A stretch of 64,000 bases of DNA from positions 20,616,273-20,680,272 of the forward strand of contig JASWHV010000018.1 of assembly GCA_030760725.1 (NCBI GenBank). The letters are read 5' to 3'. Positions 35,045 through 48,500 of the stretch are shown piece by piece. Source of the DNA: Neostapfia colusana (Eukaryota > Streptophyta > Magnoliopsida > Poales > Poaceae). The notes below the pieces were generated by a model, which searched no databases, was not told the DNA's origin, and saw only the letters and a program-made list of their open reading frames with translations. The translations under genes were made by a program, and so were the position numbers. Within the stretch, counting starts at the first letter, position 1. Every line of letters begins with the position of its first letter.

Positions 35045-37032
35045 TAGAATTATATGTTGGAAATCGGTACTTTACCTTGTAGATGGCTTGAAATGAACAA
35101 TATTAGCTAGCATTGTTATATTCTAGCTGTACTTCAGTAATTTATTTTTTTATAATGAGCACTTTATTGATCTCGGAAGTAAAGATGATATAATAGAGTT
35201 AATACCCCGCTTCTGCATCATTATGATGCGCACAACTACTAAAACATAATAAAAAATACCACCATGAAACCATAAAATAAAATTCTCCTAACAGTGTATA
35301 ATGTAATGAATATTTGATTCCTATATCATGTTGCCACCCTTGTCGGGTAAGGATATGCCTCGCCACCAGCTCCAACTGTGTACACACCTCCATATAGAGT
35401 TTTTCATCCTCTGAACGCTGTAAATGAGACCATGAACAGAGCAAAACAGTACACATATAAATAACCTGCAATAGATATGTATTTTTACCACTAAAAACTA
35501 TATCATTTCCCATGGCCAAAGTGATCAAATAATGTCAATCACACCCACCCGAATGTGTAACTTGTACTTGTCATCCATCCCCTCTAATCAATTACCAAAA
35601 ATATTAGCAATACAATTTATCGGGTACAAGTTCGAAGCTACTTGGGTGATTAACCATATAGAACGAACAAACTGACATTAGAAAAATAAGTGTTTTATTG
35701 TCTTGTCATAGTTACAAAACAACACTTTCTATTCCCTGCCAATTACGTTTTGCTAGGTTATCCTTTGTTAAAAGTAAACCTCCTCATAGGTACCAAGCAA
35801 AAAAAATTAGTTTTTAAAGGTATTTTCATCTTTCAGATTTTTTTATTATTGTCTATTGGCAAGTGTGAGTGTATTAATTCTCTATACATAGAGTCAACAG
35901 AAATTTTTTCATTCGTTTGTAAGTTTTAGCAAAATATCAGTCTCTTGCGTGAGCTGAACAGCAGCCAATTGTATTACAAACTCGTTCCACGCCACTAAAC
36001 GGGGTTCAATTAAATCCCGCATGAATGACAGTACAGTAATTGATGAAGCACTACAATCTATATCAGAATTTTTCAATAGAGCAGGTAAGGACATGGTACT
36101 GATTGAAAATACAGTGGCCATATGTTCAACGTGAAATCATCTAGTTGCAGATACTGGGTTTGTCATGTTGCACATGACAAGCTGGTACGGTTGGGAAGTA
36201 CTCTTCATTCTACACAACAGAGTTGAACATCCTATCTTGGAGACCCCACAAGAGTTGGATATTCAGTTGACATGCAAGTATCCTTCTACACATGCTCTGC
36301 TCGAACAAGGGAATAAAAGATGTCATCTATTTTGGACAGAGTCTCTCATAACAATCCCAAGAAAAGTAAGTTCTGATGAGAGGCATTACCTCTAGGGCTC
36401 GGACTAAGTGCATGGACAGTATGAATTTAACTCTGCCATAACGGTCCGAGCCCTAGATACTCTGGTAACAGGGTCTCTCATAACATGACCTGGCGCAGCG
36501 TGCCTGTTCTCCTGTCAGCGGCGAGTTTGCTGCCGCTCGCCTGCTTGCGCGTGTGGTCAAGCCGTCAAGCCTCCAAGGTTGGCAGGCTAAGGCTATAGGC
36601 ACTCAGTGCTCTAAACATCTACTCCAAACGAATATTCTCTACCTTTTCAGCACGCTCTAAAAGATTCTCCGTTTTTCAGCACATGCTTCCGTACTCATCG
36701 TACTCACTAAACATACTCTATGTCAACTACCATATATTATTTAATAATTCTTTCCATTCTTTTCCTTTTTCCTTTCCCTTTTCCCCTCTTTATTTTCTTG
36801 CTGTTTTTCCTTTTCCCTCTCTATTTCTATTTTTTCTTTCTCTCTTCTTTTTCTTTTATTCCAGCTTCCAAATACGCCCAATTTACTTAACTCACGTTTG
36901 GATTTTCGAAGAGTAGGGCCATTAATTTCCTTCTATTCCCATTTTCCTTATCTTTATTTCCTTTTCTTTATTTCTGATATTTTTTCCTTCTATTTTCGTG
37001 GTGTACCTGTCTGGTCAATAAATATGTATTTG
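35045..37032. other. Unassigned intergenic DNA
   Basis: AT-rich sequence with no convincing gene; frames are short and resemble nothing I recognise. It contains a small inverted repeat (36392-36456) and a long pyrimidine-rich run (about 36740-37000). It is the continuation of 8220-8581 once the chromovirus is removed. Confidence 0.6.
36392..36456. repeat. 65-bp inverted repeat with perfect 13-bp arms
   Basis: CTAGGGCTCGGAC at 36392-36404 and its exact reverse complement at 36444-36456 enclose 39 bp. The direct repeat GTCTCTCATAACA flanks it at a distance (about 36341 and 36473). It could be a tiny MITE remnant. Confidence 0.6.
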
Positions 37033-37037
37033 TTTAT
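37033..37037. repeat. Target-site duplication TTTAT (left) of copia element
   Basis: TTTAT before the copia LTR, matching 42038-42042. Confidence 0.85.
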
Positions 37038-37237
37038 TGAAGAGAGATAATTGTGTGCTTATTCATTGAGCAGGGGAGGATTTATACAAGAGCCAGCATG
37101 TATGCGGCATTCACAGCGCGAAGGCGCGATCCTACAATCCAGGAGAGTGACCGAGCACGTCCTTATCCCATGCAACTGAACGTGCATGGCAGCGCATGCT
37201 CACGCGCTATAGATGTGGCACTAATACATTTCCAATA
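37038..37237 (-). repeat. Copia 3' LTR
   Basis: 200 bp. On the element strand it starts TATTGGAAATG where the 5' LTR has TGTTGGAAATG, so its terminal TG is mutated to TA. The next bases on the + strand, CCCCCTTCAG, form the polypurine tract on the element strand. Confidence 0.9.
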
Positions 37238-37255
37238 CCCCCTTCAGTTTTAGCT

Positions 37256-40200
37256 TCATTTTGGAATGATGCATAAACTGTTACGGAAATCTATGAAGAC
37301 GCTTGATGGAAGCCCCTTGGTCATGATGTCCGCGAACTGAAGTGTTGTTGGTACATGTTGAACCCGCAGCTCTCCCAAAGCTACCTTTTCGCGAACGAAG
37401 TGTATGTCAAGCTCAATATGCTTCGTGCGACAGATGATTCACCGGATTCTTGGTGAGGTAGACAGCTGAAATATTGTTGCAGTATAATACCGTGGCCTTG
37501 GGTATGTCAACATGTAGCTCATGTAGTAATTGCCGAAGCCAGTAGCACTCGGCAGTGGCATTTGCAACCGCACGGTATTCAGCCTCTGCGCTTGATCTGG
37601 ACACGGTGGATTGACGCTTCGAAGACCAAGAGATAAGTGAGTCGCCGAGGTATATGCAATACCTGGACGTAGATCTTCGAGTGTCGGGACAACCGGCCCA
37701 GTCTGCATCGGAGTAGGCGGTTAATGTGGCCGATGATGAAGAATGCAATTGCAGACCATGGGAGATAGTCCCCTTGATGTAGCGCAGTATTTTCTTGACG
37801 AGAGTCCAATGTATGTCCCACGGAGCATGCATGTGTAAACACACTTGATGCACAGCGTAGGCGATATCCGGACGAGTTAGCGTCAAGTACTGAAGAGCCC
37901 TTGTAATGCTGCGGTAGAAAGAGGCATCTGAAAAAGGGGATCCTTCTGAAGATGATAGCTTAGGCTTTGTGCCGACTGGTGTTGATGACGACTTGCAGTT
38001 GATCATACCGGCTCTTTGCAGGACATCTTCGGCATATGCTTCTTGGTGCAGAAAAAATCCCTTGTTGGTACGACGAACATGAATGCCAAGGAAGAAATGT
38101 AACGGACCCATATCTTTCATAGCAAATTTTTGCTGCAGTTGTTGGATGATTGTACTCAGTAGCGCTGATGAAGATGCAGCAAGCACTATGTCGTCCACAT
38201 AAAGAAGCAGATAAGCCATACAGTCTCCATGTTTATAAACGAACAGAGAGGTGTCAGATGTAGCTCCTTTGAAGCCCAGGCCGATAAGATGACTTGTAGA
38301 AGTTTGGAACCAAGCTCTTGGCGCCTGACGAAGACCGTATAGAGACTTGGAGAGGAGACAAACAAAGTCAGGATGATCACTATCAACAAAACCAGTTGGT
38401 TGATTTGCATAAACTCGTTCGTTAAGTTCGCCATGTAAGAATGCATTCTTCACGTCCAGTTGATGGACTAGCCATCGACGGGAAGCTGCAAGATGCAACA
38501 CCGTGCGTATTGTTGCAGGCCTGACGATGGGGGAGAAGGTTTAATCGAAATCAATACCCTGGCGCTGGTGGAATCCACGCACAACCCACCGTGCCTTGCG
38601 GCGCTCAAGGCTGCCGTCGGCATGCAACTTGTTTTTGAATACCAATTTTTCGGAGATGATGTTGACACCAGGTGGTCGTGGAACAAGTGTCCATGTGTTG
38701 CTGTCACGAAGAGGTTGGTATTCCTCACGCGTGGCTTCAAGCCAAACTGGGTCATGCAATGCGGCGCGAACAGAGGTGGGTGGTGGCAGTATGGTAGTAG
38801 CAGCAGCAATATTTGCATATTTTGGGTTTGGGAGAAATATTCCTGCATGTGCTCGTGTCAGCATGGGGTGAGTACGACCTGGTGTATGTGACTGAGAAGG
38901 CAATGGTGCCTGATGTTTATTTGCAGCGGTGGGCACTATTTGTTTGAGGATGGACGAAGGCTGCGGAGAATGTATAGTTGACTGCATGGATCTAGTGTGA
39001 GGGGACAGCTCAGAACGAATCGCACCTGATTCTGTTGCGCCGATTGGTTGTGGTGCACCGTGCAGATTTGTCTCCTGAGCAACAACCTCGGATGGCGTTG
39101 AAGGCCCTGGAATCTGCGCGGTTGTTGATGACCCCGGAAGCTGTGCCCGATCGAGACAATGATGGGAACGCTGATCTGCATGTGAAACAGTTGGAGTTAG
39201 CCCACGTGCTGTTGCAGCATGCACCGGCTGAGTTGGGCCTCGGGATTGACGTTGATTTGTTGCGGACAGTGGCAGGTGAATCAGCATAGGATCCTGCGCA
39301 CATCCAATTGGCTCCCTGTGATTGGATGGACCTTGATTTGATTCAAATTCCCTGAAAGGAAAATTATCTTCCACAAAATTAACGTGTCATGAGGTGATCA
39401 CACGCTTTGTTGCCAGATTATAACACCGATATCCTTTGCAGCCAGTTGGGTATCCCAAGAAAATACATGGCGCAGATCTGGGTGCAAGTTTTTGTGAAGT
39501 TGTGGAGGCGATGTTTGGGTAGCAAAGGCAACCAAAAACACGCAAATGATCATAGGATGGTGGATGGCCGAGTAGAATCTCGTATGGTGTGGTGTTATTT
39601 CGTGCTCGACATGGTCGACGATTGAGGAGATATGTGGCTGTGGCTAGGGCGTCCGGGCAAAAAGACGGGGGAGCAGACACATGTAGCAACATCGTGCGCA
39701 TGCTATCATTGAGTGTACGAAGGACACGTTCGGCGCGCCCATTTTGTTGAGACGTGTAAGGACACGTGAGACGTAAAACAATGCCATTGTAGGAGAAAAA
39801 TGAACGAGAAGCATTGTTGTCAAATTCTTTTCCGTTGTCAGTTTTAATAGAGACAATAGGCTGACGAAACTGAGTTTGGACGAATGCATGGAAGGTTATG
39901 AGGGTAGGTAACACGTCAGATTTGTGCCGAAGTGGGAAAGTCCAAGTATAATGGGAGAAATCATCAAGAATTACTAAATAAAATCAAAAACCAGAATTGC
40001 TAGGTATTGGAGAAGTCCATACATCACAATGCAATAGCTGGAAAGGAAAGATGGATATGCTACAAGAAGCAAAGAATGGCTGCCGTACATGCTTTCCTAG
40101 TTGACAAGATCCGCATGTGTGGTTGTCGGCCTTAGTGCAACGAAAATTGAAAGACGAAAGCACACGCTGAAGGTGCCCATGACCGGGATGTCCCAATCGA

Positions 40201-41780
40201 GCATGCCAAAGTGGTGTTGTCAACGTGGCCACCAGAGATGTGGATCTCGCTGATTTATTCTTGGAGTGGATGGAGTAAAGATCACCGGCCAAATCACAGC
40301 GGAGTAGAATCGTCCCCGAACGAAGATCCTTAATTGCAAAGCCAGAGGAGTCAAAAATAACAGCCACATTGTTGTCACGTGTGAGAGCACGGACTGAAAT
40401 AAATTTTTTTACAAGATTTGGTGAAACAAGAGCGTTGTTCAGATGAAGATCCGTAACTGGTGTAGAAAGTGTAGCATGTCCAACACGTTGAACGGGCAGT
40501 GAGGCAACGTTGCCAACGACGATGGTTTGTCGAGGATTAGGGGTGTAGGAGGAAAAGAGAGTACCCGGGTTATTGACCATGTGGGAGCTAGCACCGGTGT
40601 CGAGCACCCAGTCGTTGCCATTGTACTGACTGGGAGGGGGCACACCTTGAAGAGCAGTGAGAAGACCTTGTGGCGTCGTGCCCTGCTGTAAGCAGGGGGA
40701 AACCATTTCGGGGTAGTAGGTTGAAGCAGTAGCGTTCAAGGCTTGTTGGGGAGGAACTCCCGGTCGAGGGCCAAGAAGACCAGAGGCAGTCGGGCGCCAC
40801 AATGGCATCTGCCAGGCTTGGACGACACCAGTCCAAGGACTGTACACAGAAGTCCAGTTTGGTCGCTGACCACCGGAGCTCGATGTTGAGTTGTTGGTGT
40901 TGCCGGGTGGTCCTCTAGTGGAGGCATTGGAGTTGCGCCCACTGTTCTTGCCACGACGTCGACCTCGGTTACCACCGTTTTTGTTTCTGGAGTTGTTAAC
41001 TGTCAACGGCGTAGAGGTGGACGAGTCTGGTGTAGATGAGGATGCGGTGGTAGCTGACTTCCCCGTAGCCAAGAGAGCCGTATTGGCTTCCATTTTGGCA
41101 GTGTGAGCCTGACGGTGCTCGTCCTGCAGGAGATAGTCTCGTACCGACAAAAATGTTGGCAAAGGCTCAGTTGCAGTAAGCACAGAGATTGCATGGCCGA
41201 ATTCGGAGGACAGGCCTCGTAGGGCGTTGATAACCATAGACGACTCCGAGATAGGATTGCCAACGTCCCTTAGGAGGTCAGCAAGCTCCTTGAGATTGCT
41301 GAAGTATGCCGAAATTGTCAGACCGCCCTGGTGTAGTCCATGAAACTCCTGAAGAGCGAAGACGGCGCGCTGATCTGCATTGTCAAGAAACAAACCTCGT
41401 ATTGCCGACCAAAGCAGATATGCCGTCGGGCTTGGCACACGGATCATCTTCATAAGGTTGACAGAGATCGAATTATAGAGCCAGGACACGATGCACTGGT
41501 CCACCTGGAGCCAGTCGGCATTGTGCCACATGCTCAGCGCGTCCACCATGCCATCAACATGGTCGATGAGCCCGAACTTGCGGAAAGTCGCATCAAAGAA
41601 GGAGGTCCAGACGGAGAAATTCGAGTCGCCGTAGTCGAGGACAATTGGAACATGGGAACGTATGTTCACATGCTGGATTGTCGTGACGGCGGCAGGAGCA
41701 GGGATGGAAGAATCAACAAAGGGGTTCGATGTGGAAGAGGCCGTGGATCCGGCGGCAGAGAACGTCGGGTTGGACGCCAT
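37256..41780 (-). pseudogene. Copia gag-pol polyprotein, three stops and one frameshift
   Basis: ATG at 41780 opens MASNPTFSAAGS; the original end is TGA 37256-37258 after LCIIPK. In order: gag (about 40-240, with LHQGGLTISAYF), a basic GNRGRRRGKNS linker with no CCHC knuckle, protease WVLDTGASSH (Asp 394), integrase HHCC (H526, H531, C556, C559), catalytic D585, TDNGKEF and the NGRAER glutamate, RT with QLDVKNAFLHG and YVDD, RNase H with DADWAGC and SSAEAEY. Stops: TGA 39984-39986, TGA 39387-39389, TAA 38541-38543. A one-base shift near 37430 spoils the last 58 codons. All pieces up to there share one frame, so decay is recent. Confidence 0.93.
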
Positions 41781-41825
41781 GGAGATAGTGGAGAAAGAGC
41801 GGAACGTGGAGAAAAGGAACGGATT

Positions 41826-41837
41826 AAGCTGATACCA
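41826..41837 (-). other. Copia primer binding site
   Basis: TGGTATCAGCTT on the - strand directly inside the 5' LTR. It pairs with a Met-type tRNA end. Confidence 0.8.
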
Positions 41838-42037
41838 TGAAGAGAGATAATTGTGTGATTATTCATTGAGCAGGGGAGGATTTATACAAGAGCCAGCATG
41901 TATGCGGCGTTCACAGCACGAAGGCGCGATCCTACAATCAAGGAGAGCGACCGAGCACGTCCTTATCCCATGCAACTGAACGTGCATGGCAGCGCATGCA
42001 CACCCGCTATAGATGCGGCGCTAATACATTTCCAACA
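41838..42037 (-). repeat. Copia 5' LTR with TATA box
   Basis: 200 bp, TGTTGGAAATG to CTCTTCA on the element strand. TATAAAT at 41880-41886 on the - strand is the likely core promoter. Confidence 0.9.
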
Positions 42038-42042
42038 TTTAT
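42038..42042. repeat. Target-site duplication TTTAT (right) of copia element
   Basis: TTTAT after the LTR, identical to 37033-37037. Confidence 0.85.
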
Positions 42043-42333
42043 GGTATGCATTAAAAATTTGGCGTGCTCCTTTTTCCATCCATTTTCATTCATTTTCTCT
42101 CTTTCTTACATTTACTTTCCTTTTCTTTTTTATTTTTCCTTCTTTCCATGAATTTTCTCTTTCTCCCATGCGTCAGCACACCCTCCCATGCGCGCGCCAA
42201 CGACTGGAGCGCAGCCAGTAGCAATTTGCTACCGGAGAAATAGTGATGCTTTGTACCGTGCTGGCAGTTGGCGCAGCTCTGCCAGTACGCTGGTGCAGCA
42301 GCTTCTCGAGAAGGGTACGCCACATTCTCAGTC
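42043..42333. other. Unassigned DNA between two insertions
   Basis: Pyrimidine-rich run, then a GC-richer part near 42180-42330. It continues the sequence left of the copia element. No gene seen. Confidence 0.6.
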
Positions 42334-42338
42334 CAGTA
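42334..42338. repeat. Target-site duplication CAGTA (left) of second chromovirus
   Basis: CAGTA before the LTR, matching 54549-54553. Confidence 0.88.
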
Positions 42339-45300
42339 TGTCACACCCGGTTTTCCATAAGGAACACCAAGCGTATTCTCACATGTATGCCAGGATCAGT
42401 TGACTCATACATGTGCCGACAAGAGTGTAATATCATTATATTACAAGCCAAGTTCAACGTACAACATAATATTACATCATAGTACATGAAATATCATCTA
42501 AGAGTACCATTACACTATAACACAACAGCGGAAGACTACAACGTGGATACTCCAGTTCCACAGGCGTTGCCCGGGGGTTTCGCCAACCTAGAACAACTCC
42601 TCGGGATTGAAGTCCTCCTCATCAAAGTCTATATCTTTATTTGCACCTGAGCAGCATATTACATCCAACAAAAGCAAGTTTGAGTACCAAAGGTACTCAG
42701 CAAGTGTAGGAAAGAATGTTATGAAGGCTAATAGCAAGGAAAGGCTAACATGGTTATGCACTATGCATTAATCCTAAGCCTTAGCGTTGATTAGCAACCT
42801 ATCTTACTAAGTGATAATCCCACCAAATTCATAATTAAGTCATTAATGTTAGGTTACACCACCCAACAACCTCTTTCAACTCACATCCATGTTTCTCTAA
42901 TCATGGACAAGTCCAAGCCGCTCTTGACCGTGAGCACGACTGTCATGACAGTTTGGTTCTCTGTAGAGATTGCACCACTTTACCCACAAGTAGTGATTTC
43001 ATCCCCTGTTGCCAGGTGGACTAAGAAACCTCCCTGATATCCGTGGTTGCAAGCCACATTACACACTTCCTTTAGTGTTCGATCAGGAGATCACTACATG
43101 GCCTTTACAAAGGATCTACCGGCAAGTACAAGCCCACTGAGGTTTCACCGTTGTAGTTCCTGGGAGTAAACCCTCCCCTACAGAAGCCCCCTCTTGAGCC
43201 TTGCAGTTCCCAGGGCAGTCAAAAATGGACTCCCATTCCCTGCACCATCCAAACACTCATACTTTACCGGCAAACACCTAATTAATTGGCCAAGCTGCCC
43301 CATCTCAGTCTTGTGGTGGCACTGTAAAGCCGGGTTAACTGTTCCATGAACCGGTCCTTAGAATCTAAGACAGGCACTAACTCATTCCCGGGTCTCGTGC
43401 ACGAAGCACCAACCAAAACAACCAGCCTGTCTAGATTCCGATTACCATGACACACTCTTGTATCTTTCACATAATTCCACAAGACGAGTACATCAATGTT
43501 TCATTCATTCTCTAAGTTCTAAGCATGGCTAAGCACATAAAATGATAACCAACAATTATCAACTAAGTCCCTCCATGGTTCAACAAGGAATGATAAAGGA
43601 ATATAACTAGGGAAACAACCTAAATTAGGTTTCATATTGATGACATCATGCAAGCATTCTAACTAATCATTCTAGAATAGGAACAAAGTGGTCAAGGAAC
43701 ACTTGCCTTTGAATGAAGGGTGATTCACTTCAAATTCTTGCTCTTGAAGATTTGAAAGTAGTTCTTGATTTGGTTCTAGCCATTCATATGCACACACAAA
43801 ACAATGCCAAACATGCCATAAGAATCTCAACAATGCATTTCAAGCATACATATTTGATTACACTCATACACTTATTGATTTTATGTCATTTTATGTGGTT
43901 TGAAATGAAATTAAGTTTCAAATAGACATCTATATCTTTTATGTTGTCTTTGTTACAGCAAGAATACTCATTTTCTAGTTTTACAGGGATATTAATAACT
44001 TCTAGAATTTTATGTGTATATATGTTAATTTTTATAATTAATTGAATCCTAAAAGTCATTTAAATTATTACTATAATCATTTTCAGAACTCATATTATTA
44101 TTTTATACATTTCATAGCCTATTTATGTATTTGGGACAGTTTTCAAGATTTTTCTTTATTATATAATATTTTTATCTATATTTCAGTATTTATTTAATAC
44201 TTAAAAATGCATTTTAAGCCATTTAAATAATTATTCTGGACTACAGAAACTTCAAATACATAAAAGTATAAAAACAGAATAATCTTATGCTATTTAATAA
44301 ATTTCTACAATTTTGTAATACCTATATTGTTTTTATTTTGATTTTTCAGAATTAATTTGACACCAAATAAATAATTTCAGTTTCTGAAAATTATTATTTT
44401 TAACTTCAGAATTTGTTTTCTGTTCAGAATGTTTCAACAGTGCTTTTAATAAATTTCTCACATTTTTCAGAAATCATTTAGCCTATTTTGATTAATTACA
44501 GAATTAAAAACAAACTTTTAAACTGATTTGGGCCAATTTGTAATATTTTCAAACTTTCTAGGGTTCAAATTGAATTTACAGAACTGTTTTACCAATTTCT
44601 AGAATGCACAGGGGCTAATTGGCTAATTTATAGTGAATTTCCAATTTTCTATAAGCCTAGGGTTGATTCTGTAAATCACAGGGGCTATTTCCTAGTTATT
44701 TAAATCTCGAGGGACCTAACCAGAAGATTCCTAACGTATATAACTGCTTTGAATGTGGGCCGTTGGATCTGAGATCAACGGCCCAGATTTAAATAACCGA
44801 ATCGGTACGCTTCTTCTAATCTGAGCCGTTGGCTCAAATCCGACGCACCAGAAGCGGCCACGTCGCCCTATACCCGTCTCCCCCGCGTCCGGCGGCCGCG
44901 CGATCGCCGGCAAGCGGCGGCGGTGGCCGGAAACTTTCGGGTTTTGCCGTTTCTTCACCGTTTATTGATCTCTTTGCATCAGAAGAAAGAGGAGAGGATG
45001 GGGAACTCACCTAGGAGAGTTTTGGAGACCGGAATTGGCCGGAGATGCGTGATCGACGGCGACAGTGGGAAAACTCCGGCGATCTTCGTCGGGGTGATCT
45101 TCCAGGCGATGACCTCGGGTGATTTTTGTCGGGAATCTCTCCTGGGGTCCTTGTGACGTCGTAGGGGGCCTCAGAACCAAGAATTTGAGTGTGTTTTCGA
45201 AGAATTGGAGAAAGGGGTGGTTTTTCCGATCGGGAGGAAATGGGGCGGTTTCTGCGGGGAAATGACCGGGGTCGGGTTTTTTATATAGAGGATGAGAAGG

Positions 45301-45514
45301 CGGCGGCGTGGGGCGCGACGGTTGCCGCAGTGGCGCCGAGTTTTGCCCGTTACCGAGACATTTCGATCACATGCGATAATAGATCGGTTGGAGAAGAGAG
45401 AGAGCGGTCGGCGGCGGTTTTGGAGGGGAAAGGGCTTACGGCTGGGCCCTGGTGGCAGTGGGGAAGAGAGGGGAAGAAGTTTGGCACACGTTTTTGTAAA
45501 ATTTGGTTGTTACA
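42339..45514 (-). repeat. 3' LTR of second chromovirus
   Basis: On the element strand TGTAACAACC to CGGGTGTGACA. An AT-rich portion (about 43900-44760) adjoins a GC-rich portion (44820-45480) with TATATAAA near 45277. Confidence 0.93.
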
Positions 45515-45530
45515 AACTCTACCCCCCTTA
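45515..45530 (-). other. Polypurine tract of second chromovirus
   Basis: TAAGGGGGGTAGAGTT on the - strand next to the 3' LTR. Confidence 0.85.
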
Positions 45531-45558
45531 AGAAAAATCTCGTCCTCGAGATTTGTAA

Positions 45559-48500
45559 TTATAAAGGAAACAGATTGGGAAATTGTGACTTGAGTTCATC
45601 TTCTCTTTCCCATGTAGCTTGTGCCTCGGAATGATGTTTCCATTGAACCTTGCACATACGAATTATTTTGTTTCTTGTAACATTTTCCATTGTGTCAAGA
45701 ATTTTGACGGGGTACTCGGTATATGAAAGATCTTCTTGTACATCCAACTCATCCATTGGTAGTTGTTCTTCTGGTGTTCTCAAACACTTATTGAGTTGTG
45801 ATACGTGGAATACATCGTGTACATCCGACAGCCAGGAGGGTAACTCCAACTGATATGCTACTTCTCCTTTGCGTTCCAGTATCTTAAATGGCCCGATATA
45901 CCGAGGTGCTAGCTTCCCTCTTACTTTAAATCTCTTTAGTCCACGCATGGGTGACACTTTGAGATACACATAGTCTCCCACTTTGAATACTAGTTCTCTT
46001 CGCCTTATGTCCGCATAACTCTTTTGTCTTGTTTGAGCTATCTTTAGATTGTTGCGAATTTCTCTTACTTTCTTTTCTGCATCTTTTAATACTTCAGGTC
46101 TAAACACCTTATTCTCACCTATTTGATCCCAAAATAGTGGAGTTCTACATCTTCTTCCATGTAGAGCCTCAAATGGGGACATCTTCATACTTGCTTGGTA
46201 GCTATTATTGTAGGAGAATTCTGCATATGGAAAATTCTTATCCCAACTCCTACTATTTTTGAGAGCACAAGCTCTGAGCATATCTTCAAGAATTTGATTG
46301 GTCCTTTCTGTTTGCCCATCAGTTTGTGGATGATATGCAGAACTGAAATTTAATCGAGTTCCCATAGACTCACGTAATTTCTGCCAAAATCTTGAAGTGA
46401 ACTGGGTACCTCTATCTGATACTATCTTTTTGGGTACCCCATGTAGACAGACTATTTTTGACATATACAGTTCTGCTAATTTTGAACCGTTGTAATTTTC
46501 TTTCACTGGAATGAAATGAGAAACTTTGGTAAGTCTATCCACTATCACCCATATTGAGTCATACCCTGTTTGTGTCCTGGGAAAACCCACTATGAAGTCC
46601 ATCCCAATTTCTTCCCACTTCCATTCAGGTATCTTTAGTGGTTGTAACAGCTCTGCAGGCCTTTGGTGTTCTGCTTTGACTAGCTGACATGTGTCACACA
46701 ATGCTACATGTTCTGCAACATCTCTTTTCATTCCGTACCACCAATACCTTGTCTTAAGGTCATGATACATCTTTGTACTTCCAGGATGGATAGAATAATC
46801 AGAATCATGAGCCTCTTTCAGAATTAACTTCTTTATGTCCTTTATATCTGGTACACAGATTCTTTTATCGTGCCATACAATACCATGCTCATCTTCTCTA
46901 AATCCCGGGGTTTTGTTTTCTTTGATCAACTTCTTAATTTCTTTGATTTTTCATCATTCTTTTTACCATTTCGTATATCTTGTTCTAAAGTTGAGTCAAC
47001 TTCCATTGCTATGGCTTCTGCATGGTTCACCAAGCATAGGTTGAGTCTTGCGAACTCTTCACAAAGTTGGGGTTGTAGATCTCTTATTGTTAACATGTTA
47101 ACATGTGTCTTTCTGCTCAAGGCATCTGCAACCACATTAGCTTTTCCAGGATGGTAATTGATTCCCACATCAAAATTGTTAATGAACTCCAACCATCTCC
47201 TTTGCCGAAGGTTGAGATCTGGCTGAGTGAAGATATACTTCAAACTCTTATGATCGGTATAGATCTCAGTTCTTTTACCCATTAGGTAATGTCTCCATAA
47301 CTTCAATGCATGTACAACTGCTGCCAACTCTAGATCATGGGTAGGATAGTTCTTCTCATGCTTCCAAAGTTATCGGGAAGCATAGGCAATAACATGCCCT
47401 TCTTGCATAAGCACACATCCTAACCCTTGTCCTGAAGCATCACAATATACAGAGAATGATTTCTCCATATCGGGCATAACCAAGACTGGGGCAGTTGTTA
47501 ACTTCTTCTTTAATTCTTGAAAGCTTGATTTGCACTCTTGAGACCATACAAAAGCAGCTCCTTTTTCCAACATCTTTGTGAGTGGCTTAGCTATTTTTGA
47601 AAATACTTCAATGAACCTTCGGTAATAGCCTGCCAATCCTAAGAAGCTTCGGATTTCTCCGACATTCTCTGGTGTCTTCCACTTTTGAACACCAGATATC
47701 TTTTCTGGGTCCACTGATATTCCTCCTTCGGAGATAATATGTCCCAGAAAAGAACCTTTCTTAAGCCAAAATTCACACTTACTGAATTTGGCATAAAGTT
47801 GGTTTTCGCTTAGCTTTTGTAATACTATTCTCAGGTGCTCTTCATGTTCTTTCTCATTCTTGGAGTATATGAGGATATCATCAATGAACACTACTACAAA
47901 CTTGTCCAAGTATTTTATTAACACCTTATTCATAAGGTACATGAAATATGCTGGAGCATTTGTTAATCCAAAATCCAAAAGGCATAACGGTATATTCATA
48001 CAGTCCATACCTAGAAACAAATGTTGTCTTCGGTATATCCGATTCTCTTATCTTTAGTTGATGATATCCGGAACGGAGGTCAATCTTGGAGAATACACAT
48101 GCACCTCTTAATTGATCAAACAAGTCCTCAATACGAGGCAAAGGGTACTTGTTTTTTATCGTCACCTCATTGAGGGCACGGTAATCTACACACAACCTCT
48201 TGGTCCCATCCTTCTTCGATACAAATATGACCGGAGCTCCACATGGTGAGGAACTAGGACGGATATACCCTTTCTCCGATAACTCTCGGATATGATCCTT
48301 CAGTTCTGCTAACTGTTGGGTATCCATCCGATATGGTCTTTTATATATGGGAGCAGTACCAGGTACTAATTCTATAATGAATTCTACTTCTCGATCCGGT
48401 GGCATACCTGGTAACTCCTCGGGAAACACATCTGGAAATTTATTGACAATATTTATATCTTCAATGACTACTTCGGTCTTGTTGAGTTGAACATTTCCAG

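Larger units (their letters stand above)
37038..42037 (-). mobile_element. Complete Ty1/copia LTR retrotransposon
   Basis: A 5.0-kb element with 200-bp LTRs (37038-37237, 41838-42037), PBS TGGTATCAGCTT just inside the 5' LTR, a purine-rich AAGGGGG tract before the 3' LTR, and TTTAT on both sides. The domain order protease-integrase-RT-RNase H defines copia. LTRs differ at only a few sites by eye, but the polyprotein is broken. It lies in pyrimidine-rich intergenic DNA. Confidence 0.93.

Noticed and set aside
36683..36916. 77-codon Phe/Ser-rich frame
   Set aside because: Produced by a pyrimidine-rich low-complexity run.
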